A stretch of DNA of 64,000 nucleotides from Deroplatys truncata (Eukaryota > Arthropoda > Insecta > Mantodea > Mantidae): the NCBI GenBank assembly GCA_030765065.1, contig CM060975.1:198556507-198620506 (forward strand). The letters run 5' to 3'. Of this stretch, positions 10,833 through 21,900 are shown piece after piece (within the stretch, counting starts at the first letter, position 1; every line of letters starts with the position of its first letter). Under the pieces are notes generated by a model that made no database searches, was not told the DNA's origin, and saw only the letters and a list, made by a program, of their open reading frames with translations. The position numbers and the translations under genes were made by a program.

Positions 10833-11159
10833 CATTCAATCACAAAAGGACGTTTTTCTAAACATGCTTATATTTGGTCAGAGAGCATTAAAAACTCACG
10901 TTTCCAGTGAAACATTGATATAGAATTTTTGGGTAGTATTCAGTTCTCCGGCTTACTATAGATAAGTGGCAAGTGATCTATTAAGGTGATTTCTGTATTT
11001 TGTTATAAGGTGTAATACAACACTTCTACCTACCATAGGTAATTGGCACAGAAAGAAACACATTTAAAGAAGTTTTTTTATTTTCGTTTTTCATGCAGTA
11101 TGAGCTATACAAATATCAATAAATATTGGCACATTACCGAAATTTGTAGCCATAAAGAT

Positions 11160-11700
11160 AAGGTATACCGAGCGAGGTGACACCGTGGTAGCATATGCGA
11201 CTCGAATCCTAGAGATCCCGGTATCACTTCCCGGCGACCGCGCACTCTGACCCAGGTTTTTTCGGGGCTTTCCCGGGTCGTCAGGCTTATGCTGGAGTAG
11301 TTTCTTTCATCCCCCGAATTTACTGTCCCTCTATTTCGTTTCATTCATCATTACATTCATCCTTCATCCCGTTAGGTCTATTTCAAGCTTGGAAGTGTCG
11401 GCGATGGTATTTCGGTGTGACGTGGCAGGGAAAAAGGATGCTCTCTCCCTCGGCTTTAGGCTGGTTGCCGGGGGTAAACGGACCATACCTTTGGAGTATT
11501 GGACCCTCTGTGTGGGTTGGAGGTCCTGGGTCTGCTTGTCCGACTGACGGGACCTCTCCATCTGGAAACTGTAGGGACCCTGTCATTGTTGTGCCGACCG
11601 CCCGGTGTCTCCTCTCATCTTCTCCCCTCTCTCCACCAACTTGTGGGGTACAATAGCCTCACTGGAGGAGTGCCAAGTCCCTTCCGATAATCAGGGAAAA
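11160..11700 (+). mobile_element. Long tRNA-derived SINE
   Basis: The head ACCGAGCGAGGTGACACCGT is followed by a decayed B-box region. Then come GGTTTTTTCGGGGCTTTCCC and CTTATGCTGGAGTAGTTTCT, and a 3' half with TATTTCGGTGTGACGTGGCA, shared with the SINE at 7.6-8.0 kb. An A-rich end, AGGGAAAAAAGGATAAAAA, lies at about 11695. ORFs at 11364-11690 on both strands are fragments of the SINE body. Confidence 0.8.
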
Positions 11701-13787
11701 AAGGATAAAAATGGTCAAAAGTTTGTTTTACAAATGAATGTCCGATGTTTTGCTTTATACAAATATGCATATGTAATTTTTTGAGGCAGCGTAAAAAATT
11801 CTAAGTTAAGACTAGTGAGGTTTTAGTTTATTTCTGAATCTCTAAAACTGAAGGTGAATGCTCCCTTTTCTTACTTTTTTTTCTCGTTCTCCTCTTTCTA
11901 TCGTGGCCATCAGCAATAAATGGTAGAGGTAAGGAAAGGAGGCAGGAAAGTATTGCAGAAGTTAAGAGAATTTGTAATGGTACAGTTCCAAAATAACGAT
12001 ATTCTAAGTTTGCACTATTCTAGTATAGTATTCTAAACCGGTTCCAAAAGTAACACTTTGATCCTGCTGTACACTGCGTTACAATACGACAGTTACAAAT
12101 ATGTATACGACCTTGGAATTTGGAACCTTCCTGCTTCCAATAGACGGCAACATTCACTAGAAATCTTCCAACCAATCAGATTTAATTATGTTGTTGGATT
12201 CCTGCGATGCAGTGAATGAGATAGTTAACTTAGATGCTGTTTTGGAACATAAACCGTTAGCATAATGGAAACTGAACACAGTGAATACTATCATGTTAAT
12301 GACTATGGTAGATTTGAACTTTTAAGACGGTTTAAGACGTGGGTTAAACGAGCAGTAATTACAGTAAGTGCCTATATACATAGATGTATTCTTGTTAACA
12401 GGAAATAATGAATTCACCTGTGCAAGGTGGAAGAAAGAGAAGGGAGGAGAGCATCGTCTATTGATACCGGAACGAAGAATCACGACTTGATACGGAAGAA
12501 CCCGAATGAGGTAGCAAGTATATCATTGGATTCTGTTTTTACGGTTATGAGTGACTGTTCATGGACATGCTTGACTGTTTTATGTAACGTAGTGTTATTT
12601 TAGAAGTGTAATGTTTGCATACTGAAAAATAACAAGTTTGTCCACCTGTAACACTTGGAGTTAATTTTGGTGTTATTCTTAATAATAAAAATAAAACACA
12701 CAATTAGCTTCTAGTATCACTTCAGAATATCTACAATTTAATCTCCAGTCATTATAGATAATTTTCCACAAATTGAAAGCTGTTAAAGCAGAGCAATAGT
12801 TTTCCTATAACAAAATTTAATTAAGATAGTTTCAGTCGTTTAGAAGCATATAGACAACAAACTTACCCTTACTCCCGCTCCCCCTCCCCCTCTCTCGCCC
12901 CGTAGGCTTTCTGTTTTAGATAATGCAGCTTACTAATGAAGAAAATTCATATACTCATATTTAGAAAAGCTCAGACAGAAGTTACGTTATTACACTGAAA
13001 CACTGCTGTTCTACTGACTTACTTAATGTGATTTTTTCTGAAACGCGAACAAAAAGATCACTTAAGCGGCTACTAGGAGGACACAGTATAACGACCTATA
13101 CCTTACAGAGGTCTGTTGACAGGCTGAGAAAATTGATATCGTGAACACGGGGCTACATTACCTATGTCTGAAGTACAGAATGTTTTATATTAGTTATACT
13201 GTTGCTACATTTTAATAGGATTTTAAATTTTTTATAGGCTGATAATAAAGTTCGTCAAGGATCAAATATGGCCCGCGGGCCGCCATTTGGATCACATCCT
13301 TTAATTTTTTTTCTAAACTTAAGGCTATGTTATTGAGTTAAGATCCACAACAGTGATAACGCCTAATAAATTGGACTCTAGAAGTTTCATCAGTACCTTG
13401 TGCAAAGTACAAACGCCATATATATTCCTCTAACGAACTGTTTCTGCCCTAATGAAGAAATTAAGTAAATGAAATCTTGTAAACGGTAGTTGTTACCTTG
13501 TGTTACTTACCCGTGTCAAATTTCACACTACGCCCTTTATAGATGACTATCTCTCCTAATGATTCTATACTGAGAAACACCTCATTATAGGTCATTAGAA
13601 GGTAGCAACGTAACGATCAAACCTGTCATTGTGTATGTCTCTGGCGTTCGGGGTAAAACAAGGACAAAGAGGAATTTTCATATAGTCGAGAGTGAATTCT
13701 TGTTATATGCTTTTCTCATAAATGAGATCGTTCTGCAAAATATACCTTTAATCACAGATATAGGTGCTTAGTTTTCTTCTTATTTTT
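11701..13787. other. Unassigned DNA, mostly repeat-poor
   Basis: No gene recognised. A pyrimidine-rich run ending CCCCGTAG lies at 12870-12905, like a splice acceptor but with no exon-like frame after it. A perfect palindrome GGCCCGCGGGCC lies at 13270-13281 in otherwise AT-rich sequence; this motif is common near hAT-element ends in animals, so an old hAT terminus is possible. Confidence 0.4.
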
Positions 13788-14606
13788 ACTTTCTCTACTA
13801 CGTATAGTAAGCAGGGGAAGTTTTGCATTCCACCCAAAAATTCGATACCGAGATTTTACCGAAAATACAGGCCTCCTAAATCCAAAAAAAGGATTTTTGG
13901 AAACATGTCCATGTGTGTCTGTGTGTATGTCTGTGAACAGCATAATTCATAAACGAACAGTCGGATAAACACCAAACTTGGTATTTAGATTCAGTATCAT
14001 CCAGAGGTGCGACACGAAGGTTTCAAGAAAATCCCCCCACCCCAGATTACTCTTTACATGGAATATTTTTCGAAAATTTTCATTTTCTCAAGAACGGCTC
14101 TAACGATTTTGATAAAAATATCACACGTTTAAGATACTTTCACCACAAAATATGTATATCTCGAATTTTTTGGGAATGTCTTCAAAAGTATTCTTCATTG
14201 TGAAGGACTTTTGCATAACTGAAAATTTTACTACACAAAAATGTAGACCGCGTTAAAATACACAATTTATGTGATGTACATTTTTTTGTTGAGTGAACCA
14301 TTTTCAAGATATTGCTTGTTATTCCCTTAAATTTTCCAATACTTATACTTTTTCTCAAATGGGAATTCGTTATTCATTTTTTTGTCCTGGTAATGCCAAG
14401 AGAATGGAATACTCCACATAGCAACCAGCTCTTAAAATATTTGACTATCGCTTAAAGCCTACCAATTCCCCTTGCATCTACAACAAAATTAGCAATAAGA
14501 TTAACATCTCGATATCTCGATTAACATGAAGCATATGGAAAATAAGCGTTTGTAAAAATAGTTTGTACAAGAGTAGAGAAAGTCATGTGAGTGTAACACA
14601 TCAGAT
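13788..14606 (-). mobile_element. HINE-like element copy H5 (subfamily A), full length
   Basis: On the plus strand it opens ACTTTCTCTACTACGTATAG and closes GTAGAGAAAGTCATGTGAGT followed by GTAACACATCAGA, flanked by T runs on both sides. A short stem TACTA-CGTA-TAGTA sits next to the 3' terminus. The microsatellite slot holds GTGTGTCTGTGTGTATGTCT. One of the best copies for defining both ends. Confidence 0.88.
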
Positions 14607-14845
14607 TTTTATTTATTACTTTTATACTATTCCGTTATAATCACCTCACACACTATCCTAGCATAGAGAGGAGGTTGAATGTGGGAAAACGGCGAAGCGC
14701 CTTGCAAGTATATGTGGAAAAGTTATATCCAGCTATGATTTCCGAGGAGAATGATTTGGAGTTGCTGGCACTGTATTTGAATGTGGCGTTTTAATTTTTG
14801 TTGAAAAATCATAAACCAATTCTTTGCGATAGAGCAAATGTTTAA

Positions 14846-15570
14846 TTTCTCCTTCGTACATAGTAGGTAGAGAAGGTATTGCATTCCCCGAATTAATAAA
14901 AGACATTAAAAAGTTCAGTGTGTGTCTGTGAACAGCATAACTCAAAACCGAAAAGTCGCATAAATACCAAATTTGGTATTTAAGTTTAGTGCCTTCAAAA
15001 GATGCGACATGAAGGTTTTTAAGAAATTCCCCCCACCGCAAACTACACTACGTGAAAGATTTTTCAAAATGTATAATTTTATGAAAATAAGCTCTAACGA
15101 TTTGATTAAAATACCACATATTAGAGATATTTACATGATAAATAAAACTTACACCTCAAATTTTCTGGGAATAGCCTGTGAAATTCTGTTCATTTGGAAG
15201 GAATTTTATATAACTGGTAAACATTGAGCGATGAACGAAAACGGGCTGACAAAGACTGTAGTTGCCTTTAAAAAGGCAATTTATTTAAATAACTATTTCC
15301 GAGATATTCGTTAATTTGATTCGCATTGCTCAATACTTTTGTCATTCGTTTAAGGTCAAGTCGATATTCAGCGTTTTTTCGCTATCGTATGGAAACAGGG
15401 TTTTAAAGTCAGCATATAGCGTCCCTTTGTATCTATAACGAAATAAACAATTTAGCTACTTCTTCAAAGGATCTGGATTAAAATAACATGGATAGAAAAA
15501 TGGTAAGAGTAGTTTGTATACCCACTAACAAACGAAGGTTAGAGGAAGTCATGTGAATGTAGTACATCAG
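14846..15570 (-). mobile_element. HINE-like element copy H6 (subfamily B)
   Basis: Opens with a changed terminus (TTTCTCCTTCGTACATAGTA) and closes GTTAGAGGAAGTCATGTGAA. The interior matches subfamily B (TTTGTATCTATAACGAAAT and TTGTATACCCACTAA on this strand). More decayed than its neighbours H5 and H7, all in the same orientation. Confidence 0.8.
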
Positions 15571-15767
15571 ATTTTTATTAAAGTGAACATATAAATGAAT
15601 GAAGGTAATAAGAGGTGATAGAAGTGCTCTAACGGAAACAACAGAAGAACTAATTAAACTTCGTCTCCGTCTGGTATCCGTTAAGTGTTAGCGGCTTTTG
15701 TGAGTATTGTTTAACGTCATAAAAGGACAATTATTAAGGAAGTATTTATCTCTAGAGTAATGTGTGA

Positions 15768-17330
15768 GGCTTGCATTCGGGAGATTCTGGGTTCGATTAC
15801 CTAACCATTGGTTTTTACTTTCTCTACTACGTATAGCTAGTAGGGGAAGTATTGTATTCCACCCAAAAATTCGATACCGAGATTTCACCGGAAATACATA
15901 TTTTGAGACCCCCTGAATAAAAAAAACATTTTTGGAAACATGTCCGTGTGTGTGTGTGTCTGTGAACAGCATAACTCAGAAATGAACAGTCGGTAAAACA
16001 ACAATATTTAGTTTCAGTATCTTCCAGAGATGCGACACGAAGGTTTTCAAGAAAATCCCCCACCCCAGATTACCCTGTACATGGAATATTTTTCGAAAAT
16101 TTTAATGTTCTCAAAAATGGCTCTAACGCTTTTGATTAAAATATCATATGTTTAAGGTATTTTCATGACAAATAAAATGTATATCTTGAATTTTCTGGGA
16201 ATGTCTCCTAAAGTATTCTTCATTGTGAACGACTTTTGCATAACTGTTAAACCATAAGAGATAGACAAAATTTTACTACACAAAAATGTAGATCGCGTTA
16301 AAATACACAATTTATGTCATACACATTTTTGTTGAGTGAACAATTTTAGAGATATTGCTTGTTATTCCCTTACATTTTTCAATACTTATTTTCTCTAATG
16401 GGAATTCGTTATTCATTTTTTTGTCTTGGATATGCAAAGAGTATTAATCTGTGGCAAAGGGAATGGTGCTGCACCTAGCAACCAGCTATTAAGATATATG
16501 TATATGCTTAAAGGCTACTGTATTTCTGTACCGCCCTTGCAAATACAAAACAAGGTGAAGATAGTAGGCCTTAAGCAATAGTCAAATATTTTTAGAACTG
16601 GTCGCTATGTGTAAAATGTAATTCTCTTTGCATGTCAAAAGATCGTTTCTGCAAATGTTTATCTCGATTAATATGAAATAGATGGAGAATAAGAGTTTGT
16701 AAAATAGTTTGTACAAGAGTAGAGAAGGTCATGTGAGTGTAACACATATTTTTTTATTGATCGCCCGTGTACGTAGGCGAATGTTATGGTGGTTCCTCCT
16801 CTACCGTTCATTTCGTGTTCCCATCATTTCCTTTGGTCTGTTTCATCTCATCTGTTTCAGGGTTGTAGGACCAAGTGAATGTGTTGTGGCAGGGCAGTAG
16901 ACTTTAGCCTGCGGAAGGATTTCTCACTAGCGATTTGCGGGATTCCTGTGGCCCCCTTCCACCCTGGGAGAGTGTCGTCTACATCCGCGACCACCAAGCT
17001 AAAGGAGGCCTAGCCGGCATCGAGATTAGCGTCATGTTGGAATCGTTATGACCCTCCTTCAGGCGGAAATCGTCGTCCGGATCTGGTCATCCATCGGGTC
17101 TGCTCTGCATTCCAAGGGTCACGTTGGAAACGCAAAGGGCCCAAAATGGCCTACTGGCGTGCTGTGCTCCAGTTACTAGAGTCCCTCCGTCTGACCACTC
17201 CCAACTCAACAAAGTATATACCGAAAGCGGCTTACATTCAAGAGGTTTCCGGCTGAAGCTCCAACCATCATGACTTTCATGGTTTTCCCTCTTCATCTCT
17301 CAAGTTTGCAGCGCCGCCTCGAAACCCCAA
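15768..17330 (+). mobile_element. Long tRNA-derived SINE split by HINE copy H7
   Basis: The head piece 15768-15812 (GAGGCTTGCATTCGGGAGAT, then GGGTTCGATTACC) stops at ACCATTGG. The body resumes after 16749 with GTAGGCGAATGTTATGGTGG and a 3' half (GTTGTAGGACCAAGTGAA, then GCATCGAGATTAGCGTCATG, then GTGCTGTGCTCCAGTTAC). The uninterrupted relative at 35.1-35.6 kb shows these blocks in the same order, proving that H7 entered an existing SINE. ORFs at 16709-17296 are SINE body. Confidence 0.85.
15817..16748 (-). mobile_element. HINE-like element copy H7 (subfamily A) inserted in a SINE
   Basis: Opens ACTTTCTCTACTACGTATAG and closes GTAGAGAAGGTCATGTGAGT followed by GTAACACAT. The left flank is ATTGGTTTTT and the right flank TTTTTTTATTG, so the insertion lies in a T run of the SINE. 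No target duplication longer than the T run is visible, as expected for Helitron-group insertion. Confidence 0.87.
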
Positions 17331-17339
17331 TTTCTGTCC

Positions 17340-17825
17340 CTGAGTATTGAGAGAGGATGGAAATTCCGCATAGCCAGAATGCACTATCTGAAGGCTTAGT
17401 GACTCCTCTGTTGTGCCTACCGTCACCAGATCTGAGTTTACTAATCCTTGACTTCATCCCTTCCTCCTTCCGGGGGTTAATAGGCGCAAAAGGCTACGTA
17501 CTCGACTCAGTGCTGAAATCCTCATCCTCATATATGCTTTTGTTGGTGACTGGACCCGTTCCTGAGGTGGGGCACCCAGCGGATGGAATCCGTTGCCTCC
17601 GATGTAAGGGTGATGATGAGGACGGCGGTGGAATGAGAGAACCCACAGTTCTTAGTGAATCCAAACCACGTTGGTCCTTGAGGATACTATGGCCAAGTCA
17701 GAGGTGAAGGTTTTGATAGAGCCAACCTAAAATTGCCACCTCAGAGCCAGAAATCGAACCCCGAACCCTTAGTACGAAAGCCGAAAACGAAATCACTGCG
17801 CTACCCCAGCGTCAGAGCGGGGAGT
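17340..17825 (-). mobile_element. tRNA-derived SINE, minus strand
   Basis: The minus-strand head contains TGGGGTAGCGCAGTGATTTC (A-box-like) and GGGGTTCGATTTCTGGCTC (B-box-like) and is followed by a 3' body. It abuts the end of the plus-strand SINE, giving a tail-to-tail pair. The ORF at 17357-17707 runs antisense to it and has no domain. Confidence 0.65.
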
Positions 17826-18061
17826 TATTTTATTATTAAAATTATTATTATCATCTTCATACTACACTTTGTGGCCTAGGGGAAAAAGTGTGTAAATGTA
17901 AAAACAAATCTAGGTTAAGACAATTAATGAATTATCAAAGACAAAGACAGGGGATTTACACGTTTGTAGCTCAAATGGGGGAAGAACATATCGAGCTACC
18001 CTCTTAGGAGAGGCCATTGCCCTATAGGAATTAAAGGCTATTCTTCTTCTTCTTCTTCTTC

Positions 18062-18120
<59 letters not shown>

Positions 18121-18121
18121 T
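17826..18121 (+). repeat. Retroelement 3' end with TTC and TTA microsatellites
   Basis: A segment with GGAGAGGCCATTGCCCTATA and GGAATTAAAGGCTA leads directly into TTC units (18041-18061) and then about twenty TTA units (18062-18121). A unique body followed by simple-repeat tails resembles the 3' end of a SINE or LINE. No head or coding part visible. Confidence 0.55.
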
Positions 18122-19004
18122 ATCATCGTTGTTGTTGCTGCAACTAAACCTAAGCATTCAGTTCGTGTATCGTACTTTCTTCATCTAATCCATGTATCCC
18201 ATGATCTCGGCTACTTCCTTAAAAGCTACTTGAATGAGCATATACGAGCATTTTAACATTCCGTCTTCTAGTTAACCACAGTAGGTATTAGGATTAATTT
18301 ATGCTGCATAATAATGATGTCTCAGACTAGCAGTATGATTTGTAAAGTTAGAAGACTGAAATCAGATTGGATTTGTGTTCATAAGCTTATGATGCGCGTT
18401 CGGAATTGCATTTTTCCAATTTGATTCAACTTTTCAACCATAGGCTACACAGGGCCAGTGCAAAAGAACAATTACTAGCTACAACCTTCGACTAATTTAT
18501 TCTCCTTTATATCTGGTACTAATGTTGACTGGCTTACTTGACTATAAAGGGAAAAAGACATGCTAGTACTGGTGTACCTATTATATGCAATCGATATCCC
18601 AGTCCCTAATCCCTTTGTAACTGGGTGGAGACCATGTGCTGCAGGGAAGGGCATGTCAATTATACTCCCACAGTCATCATCGTCAGCTCGAAGGATACCC
18701 TATTTTAATATCCCTAATGTAGATGATACTTCATAAGATGTCACTTTCCCATCTATATGTTTTGATTAATTTCACGTATTCACCATGCGTGCTCATTTGG
18801 AAGGTAAACATGCTAACAACGAAAATTAACACGCTAGCAACTATATAAGCTCACTTCTGTTTGTGCATTTGTGTAGTAAAAATACACAGAAAATCCAGAG
18901 AAATGTCCAGGCTTTCGCCCTTGTAGACCCTTGTTTTTCAACAAATAATTATTTTGCATAAATTTTGTAAATGCTGAAAATGATCGTAACCAAAGCTCCC
19001 AGAC
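18122..19004. other. Unassigned AT-rich DNA
   Basis: No recognised gene or repeat relative. The interval is composed of short AT-rich words without an ORF of note. Confidence 0.4.
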
Positions 19005-19545
19005 CAAGGGAGGTGGCGCCGCAGTAGCGTGTGCGAATCGTGTTCAAGAGATCCCGGGTTTGATCTCCGGCGACCGTCCACACTGGCCCATGGGTTTTTC
19101 GTGGTTTCTTCGGATCGGTAGGCGAATACCGGGGAGTTTCCTCTTCTAATGCTACTTTTCTGCCCCTCACTTCCCGTATCCACCAGTTCCTTCATTTTAC
19201 AGAGTTTTAGGATCAGGCGACGCTATTCGGCGTATTGCAGCTGAACAGTGGAGGTGCGCTTTGTGGTTGCTTCCCTGTCGTCATTACGGGACTGCTCAGT
19301 TAGGACCCACCAGGGGGATCGCCGTGGGTCTGGAGGCTTGTGGGTGGACGCGAATGGCGGTTCGATCTGGAAACGTTAGGGGCCTCGCCCATACTTGCGG
19401 ATCTAGTGGCCTTCGGATCTCGCCCCTCATCCTTCCTTCCCAGGGGTCACGGTAGAAGCAAAACTTGCAGTGCTCTACCGTTTTGGGGGAACGTATCTTT
19501 TACCTTACCTCTTAGACCAAGTGTTCCATCGGTTTCTTACAGTAA
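19005..19545 (+). mobile_element. Long tRNA-derived SINE
   Basis: The head GGTGGCGCCGCAGTAGCGTG and CCCGGGTTTGATCTCCGGCG (decayed B-box) is followed by GGGTTTTTCGTGGTTTCTTC and GGCGAATACCGGGGAGTTTC, then a GC-rich 3' half with CAGGGGTCACGGTAGAAGC. Same family as the 16.7- and 35.2-kb copies. Confidence 0.8.
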
Positions 19546-19974
19546 TTAAACCATTACGGCAATACATGAACACCCTGAGCAGATGTGTACAGGATGTAAA
19601 TTGTCCTATATTTCCCAAGCGATACAATACTTAAATTTGTCAAAATATTAAATTTATTTTGCCAAAATATAGCCACATTTCCAAATATGAAATTCATACA
19701 TAAATACAAAAATATATAAGTCCCCAAGTCTGTTTCTAAGAGAGATTTCATTATTTTGAAAACATAAAAACTTTTGCAAAATTAAGCATTTTCCATATTT
19801 AATAATGGGCCGCAAAATGAATATCACAATGCTACAATCTTGCGTATCATGACACCCTTACACTGAGAGAACAAAGTAATTTGGTGGCTGTTCTGACTGG
19901 ACTCAACACTAAATATGTAAGCAATTTGTCTCCAGTTTCACCAGCAAAGGTGGCATCTTCTGTACGATGAAAAA
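19546..19974. other. Unassigned AT-rich DNA
   Basis: Nothing recognised between the SINE and the next HINE-like copy. Confidence 0.4.
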
Positions 19975-20828
19975 TCTGATGTGTTACACTCACATTACTT
20001 TCTCTACTCTTGTACAAACTATTTTGACAAACGCTTATTCTCCATATGCTTCATGTTAATCAAGATATGGAGATGTTAATCTTATTGCTAATTTTCTTGT
20101 AGATGCAAGGGGAACTGCTGGGCTTTAAGAGATGGTCAAATATTTTAAGAGCTGGTTGCTATGTGGAGTATTCCATTCTCTTTGCATTACCAGGACAAAA
20201 AAAAAGAATAACGAATTCCCATTTCAGAAAAAGTATAAGTAATGGAAAATTTAAGGGAATAACATGCAATATCTCTAAAATGGCTCACTCAACAACAAAA
20301 ATGTATATGACATAAATTGTGTATTTTAACGCGATCTACATTTTTGGGTAGGAAAATTGTGTTTATCTTTTATGGTTTACCAGTTATGCAAACGTCGTTC
20401 ACAATGAAGAATACTTTTGGAGGCATTCCCAGAAAATTCAAGATATACATTTTATTTGTCATGAAAATATCTTAAATAAATGATATTTTATTCAAAATCG
20501 TTAGAGCCATTTTTGAGAAAATTAAAATTTTCGAAAAATTATCCATGTAAAGGGTAATCTGGGGTGGTGGGAGTTTCTTGAAAACCTTCGTGTCGCATCT
20601 CTGGAAGATACTGAACCTAAATACCAAGTTTGGTGTTTATCCGGCTGTTTGTTTCTGATTATGCTGTTCACAGACACACACACAGACACACACATGGACA
20701 TGTTTTCAAAAATGCTTTTTTTTGGATTCAGGGGGCCTCAAAACATATATTTCCGATGAAATCTCGGTATCGAATTTTTGAGTGGAATACAATAATTCCC
20801 CTACTTACTACACGTAGTAGAGAAAGTA
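19975..20828 (+). mobile_element. HINE-like element copy H8 (subfamily A), full-length reference copy
   Basis: Best plus-strand copy. It begins TCTGATGTGTTACACTCACA, then ACTTTCTCTAC 25 bases in, GTACAAACTATTTTGACAAA, AACGAATTCCCATTTCAG, and the core with AAAATCGTTAGAGCCAT. The CAGACACACACACAGACACA slot follows, then CTACTTACTACACGTAGTAG, and it ends GTAGAGAAAGT followed by AAAAA. The same 11-bp repeat is subterminal at one end and terminal at the other. Confidence 0.9.
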
Positions 20829-21042
20829 AAAATATCACTCATCACTTGATGCAATGAGAGAAAATATGTATCGTGCTACTTTCGGTAGCTGCTATTTCAT
20901 CTCTTAGTTGATAGGGATTAGGTTGCGATAAATTCTGTTCTAACACTAAATCAGATTTGGTATCAGTGATCCCTGGAGCTTCATTCAATTCTTCCCTCAG
21001 ATACATAATAGAGAATTGTTTACTGTGAAGTAGTAAACCTTT

Positions 21043-21900
21043 GCCGAACTTAAAGTAGTTGCAACCGCACGTATGGTACCCGGTAGCCTTCGTCCCAAAA
21101 TTAAAAATATTAACTTTGTAATATGACTGTTTCTTTAAATATTATATATTTATGTTTGCCTGGGCTGCGTCAGTAATATTTTTAGAGACATTAATTTCTT
21201 AACAGGGCGTGATGCGGCTGAAGAATGTAAGCTTACACAGATTATAATTTTAATTCACTCTTTTTTATTCATTCTTGACACGATTTTAATAAGACTTCCC
21301 TGATATAGAGAGCTGTAAGATTATTTTATTAAATACTTGCACTTTTTAAACACGTTAACTATTTTCTCACACAAAATACGTATTAAATTTCTCGAGGACA
21401 CATCAAGCGTCCGGTTAGGAACACTGTCTACAACCAACACGTCCAGTTATAAGCGCTGTCTACATGCAACTGACATGATTTCTACCGCCTAAATTTGTAA
21501 ATTTCTGTATTTCAAGTCTATGATTGGCTAATCCTAGTCCAATAGAATACCTTCATTTAACTAAAGCTTTTTCTGGTTGCTGATTAGCAATTTATAAACT
21601 GTCAGAAAAATTACATTATTGCTTCCAAGAATCAAGTAGCATTAAGCTTTCAAATTCATTATTGCCTCAAGGTTACTTCATTGTTACCTCACTGTTAGCA
21701 ACATTTAGCCTATTATTCACACAGCTCCTACATTATTAAATTACGTAATACATTCACATAACATTATTACATATACAATGACTGTAATATGTACTTTTTA
21801 TATGTTGTTACAGATACGTATTGCTTTAAGACGGCTGGTATTATATTTTTGTATTATATAATTAGACTGAAATCATTTAAGTGTTAAAAATACTGCCTCA
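21043..21900 (+). repeat. 858-bp dispersed repeat copy A, possible solo LTR
   Basis: Closely matches 33.3-34.2 kb in the same orientation, from GCCGAACTT and TTGCAACCGCACGTA through TACCCGGTAGCCTTCGTCCC to TTAAAAATACTGCCTCA, after which flanks diverge. TG near the start and CA at the end fit an LTR, but no target duplication is visible and no internal region adjoins. No coding capacity. Confidence 0.7.

Larger units (their letters stand above)
9541..10985 (+). mobile_element. HINE-like copy H4, decayed, split by an inverted-repeat element
   Basis: The left part keeps GGAATGGTTAATGCTACGAAA up to about 9690, aligning with the same block in H15. The right part resumes near 10471 with CATTCACAGAAAATTCAGG-type core and reaches TTTTTGGGTAGTATTCAG near 10940. 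The microsatellite slot holds a TCAC repeat instead of CA. Both termini are decayed. Confidence 0.65.

Noticed and set aside
12870..12905. Splice acceptor of a host gene
   Set aside because: A pyrimidine run ending in TAG is present, but no open exon with coding character follows.
17357..17707. 116-codon gene
   Set aside because: Runs antisense through a SINE body and has no domain character.
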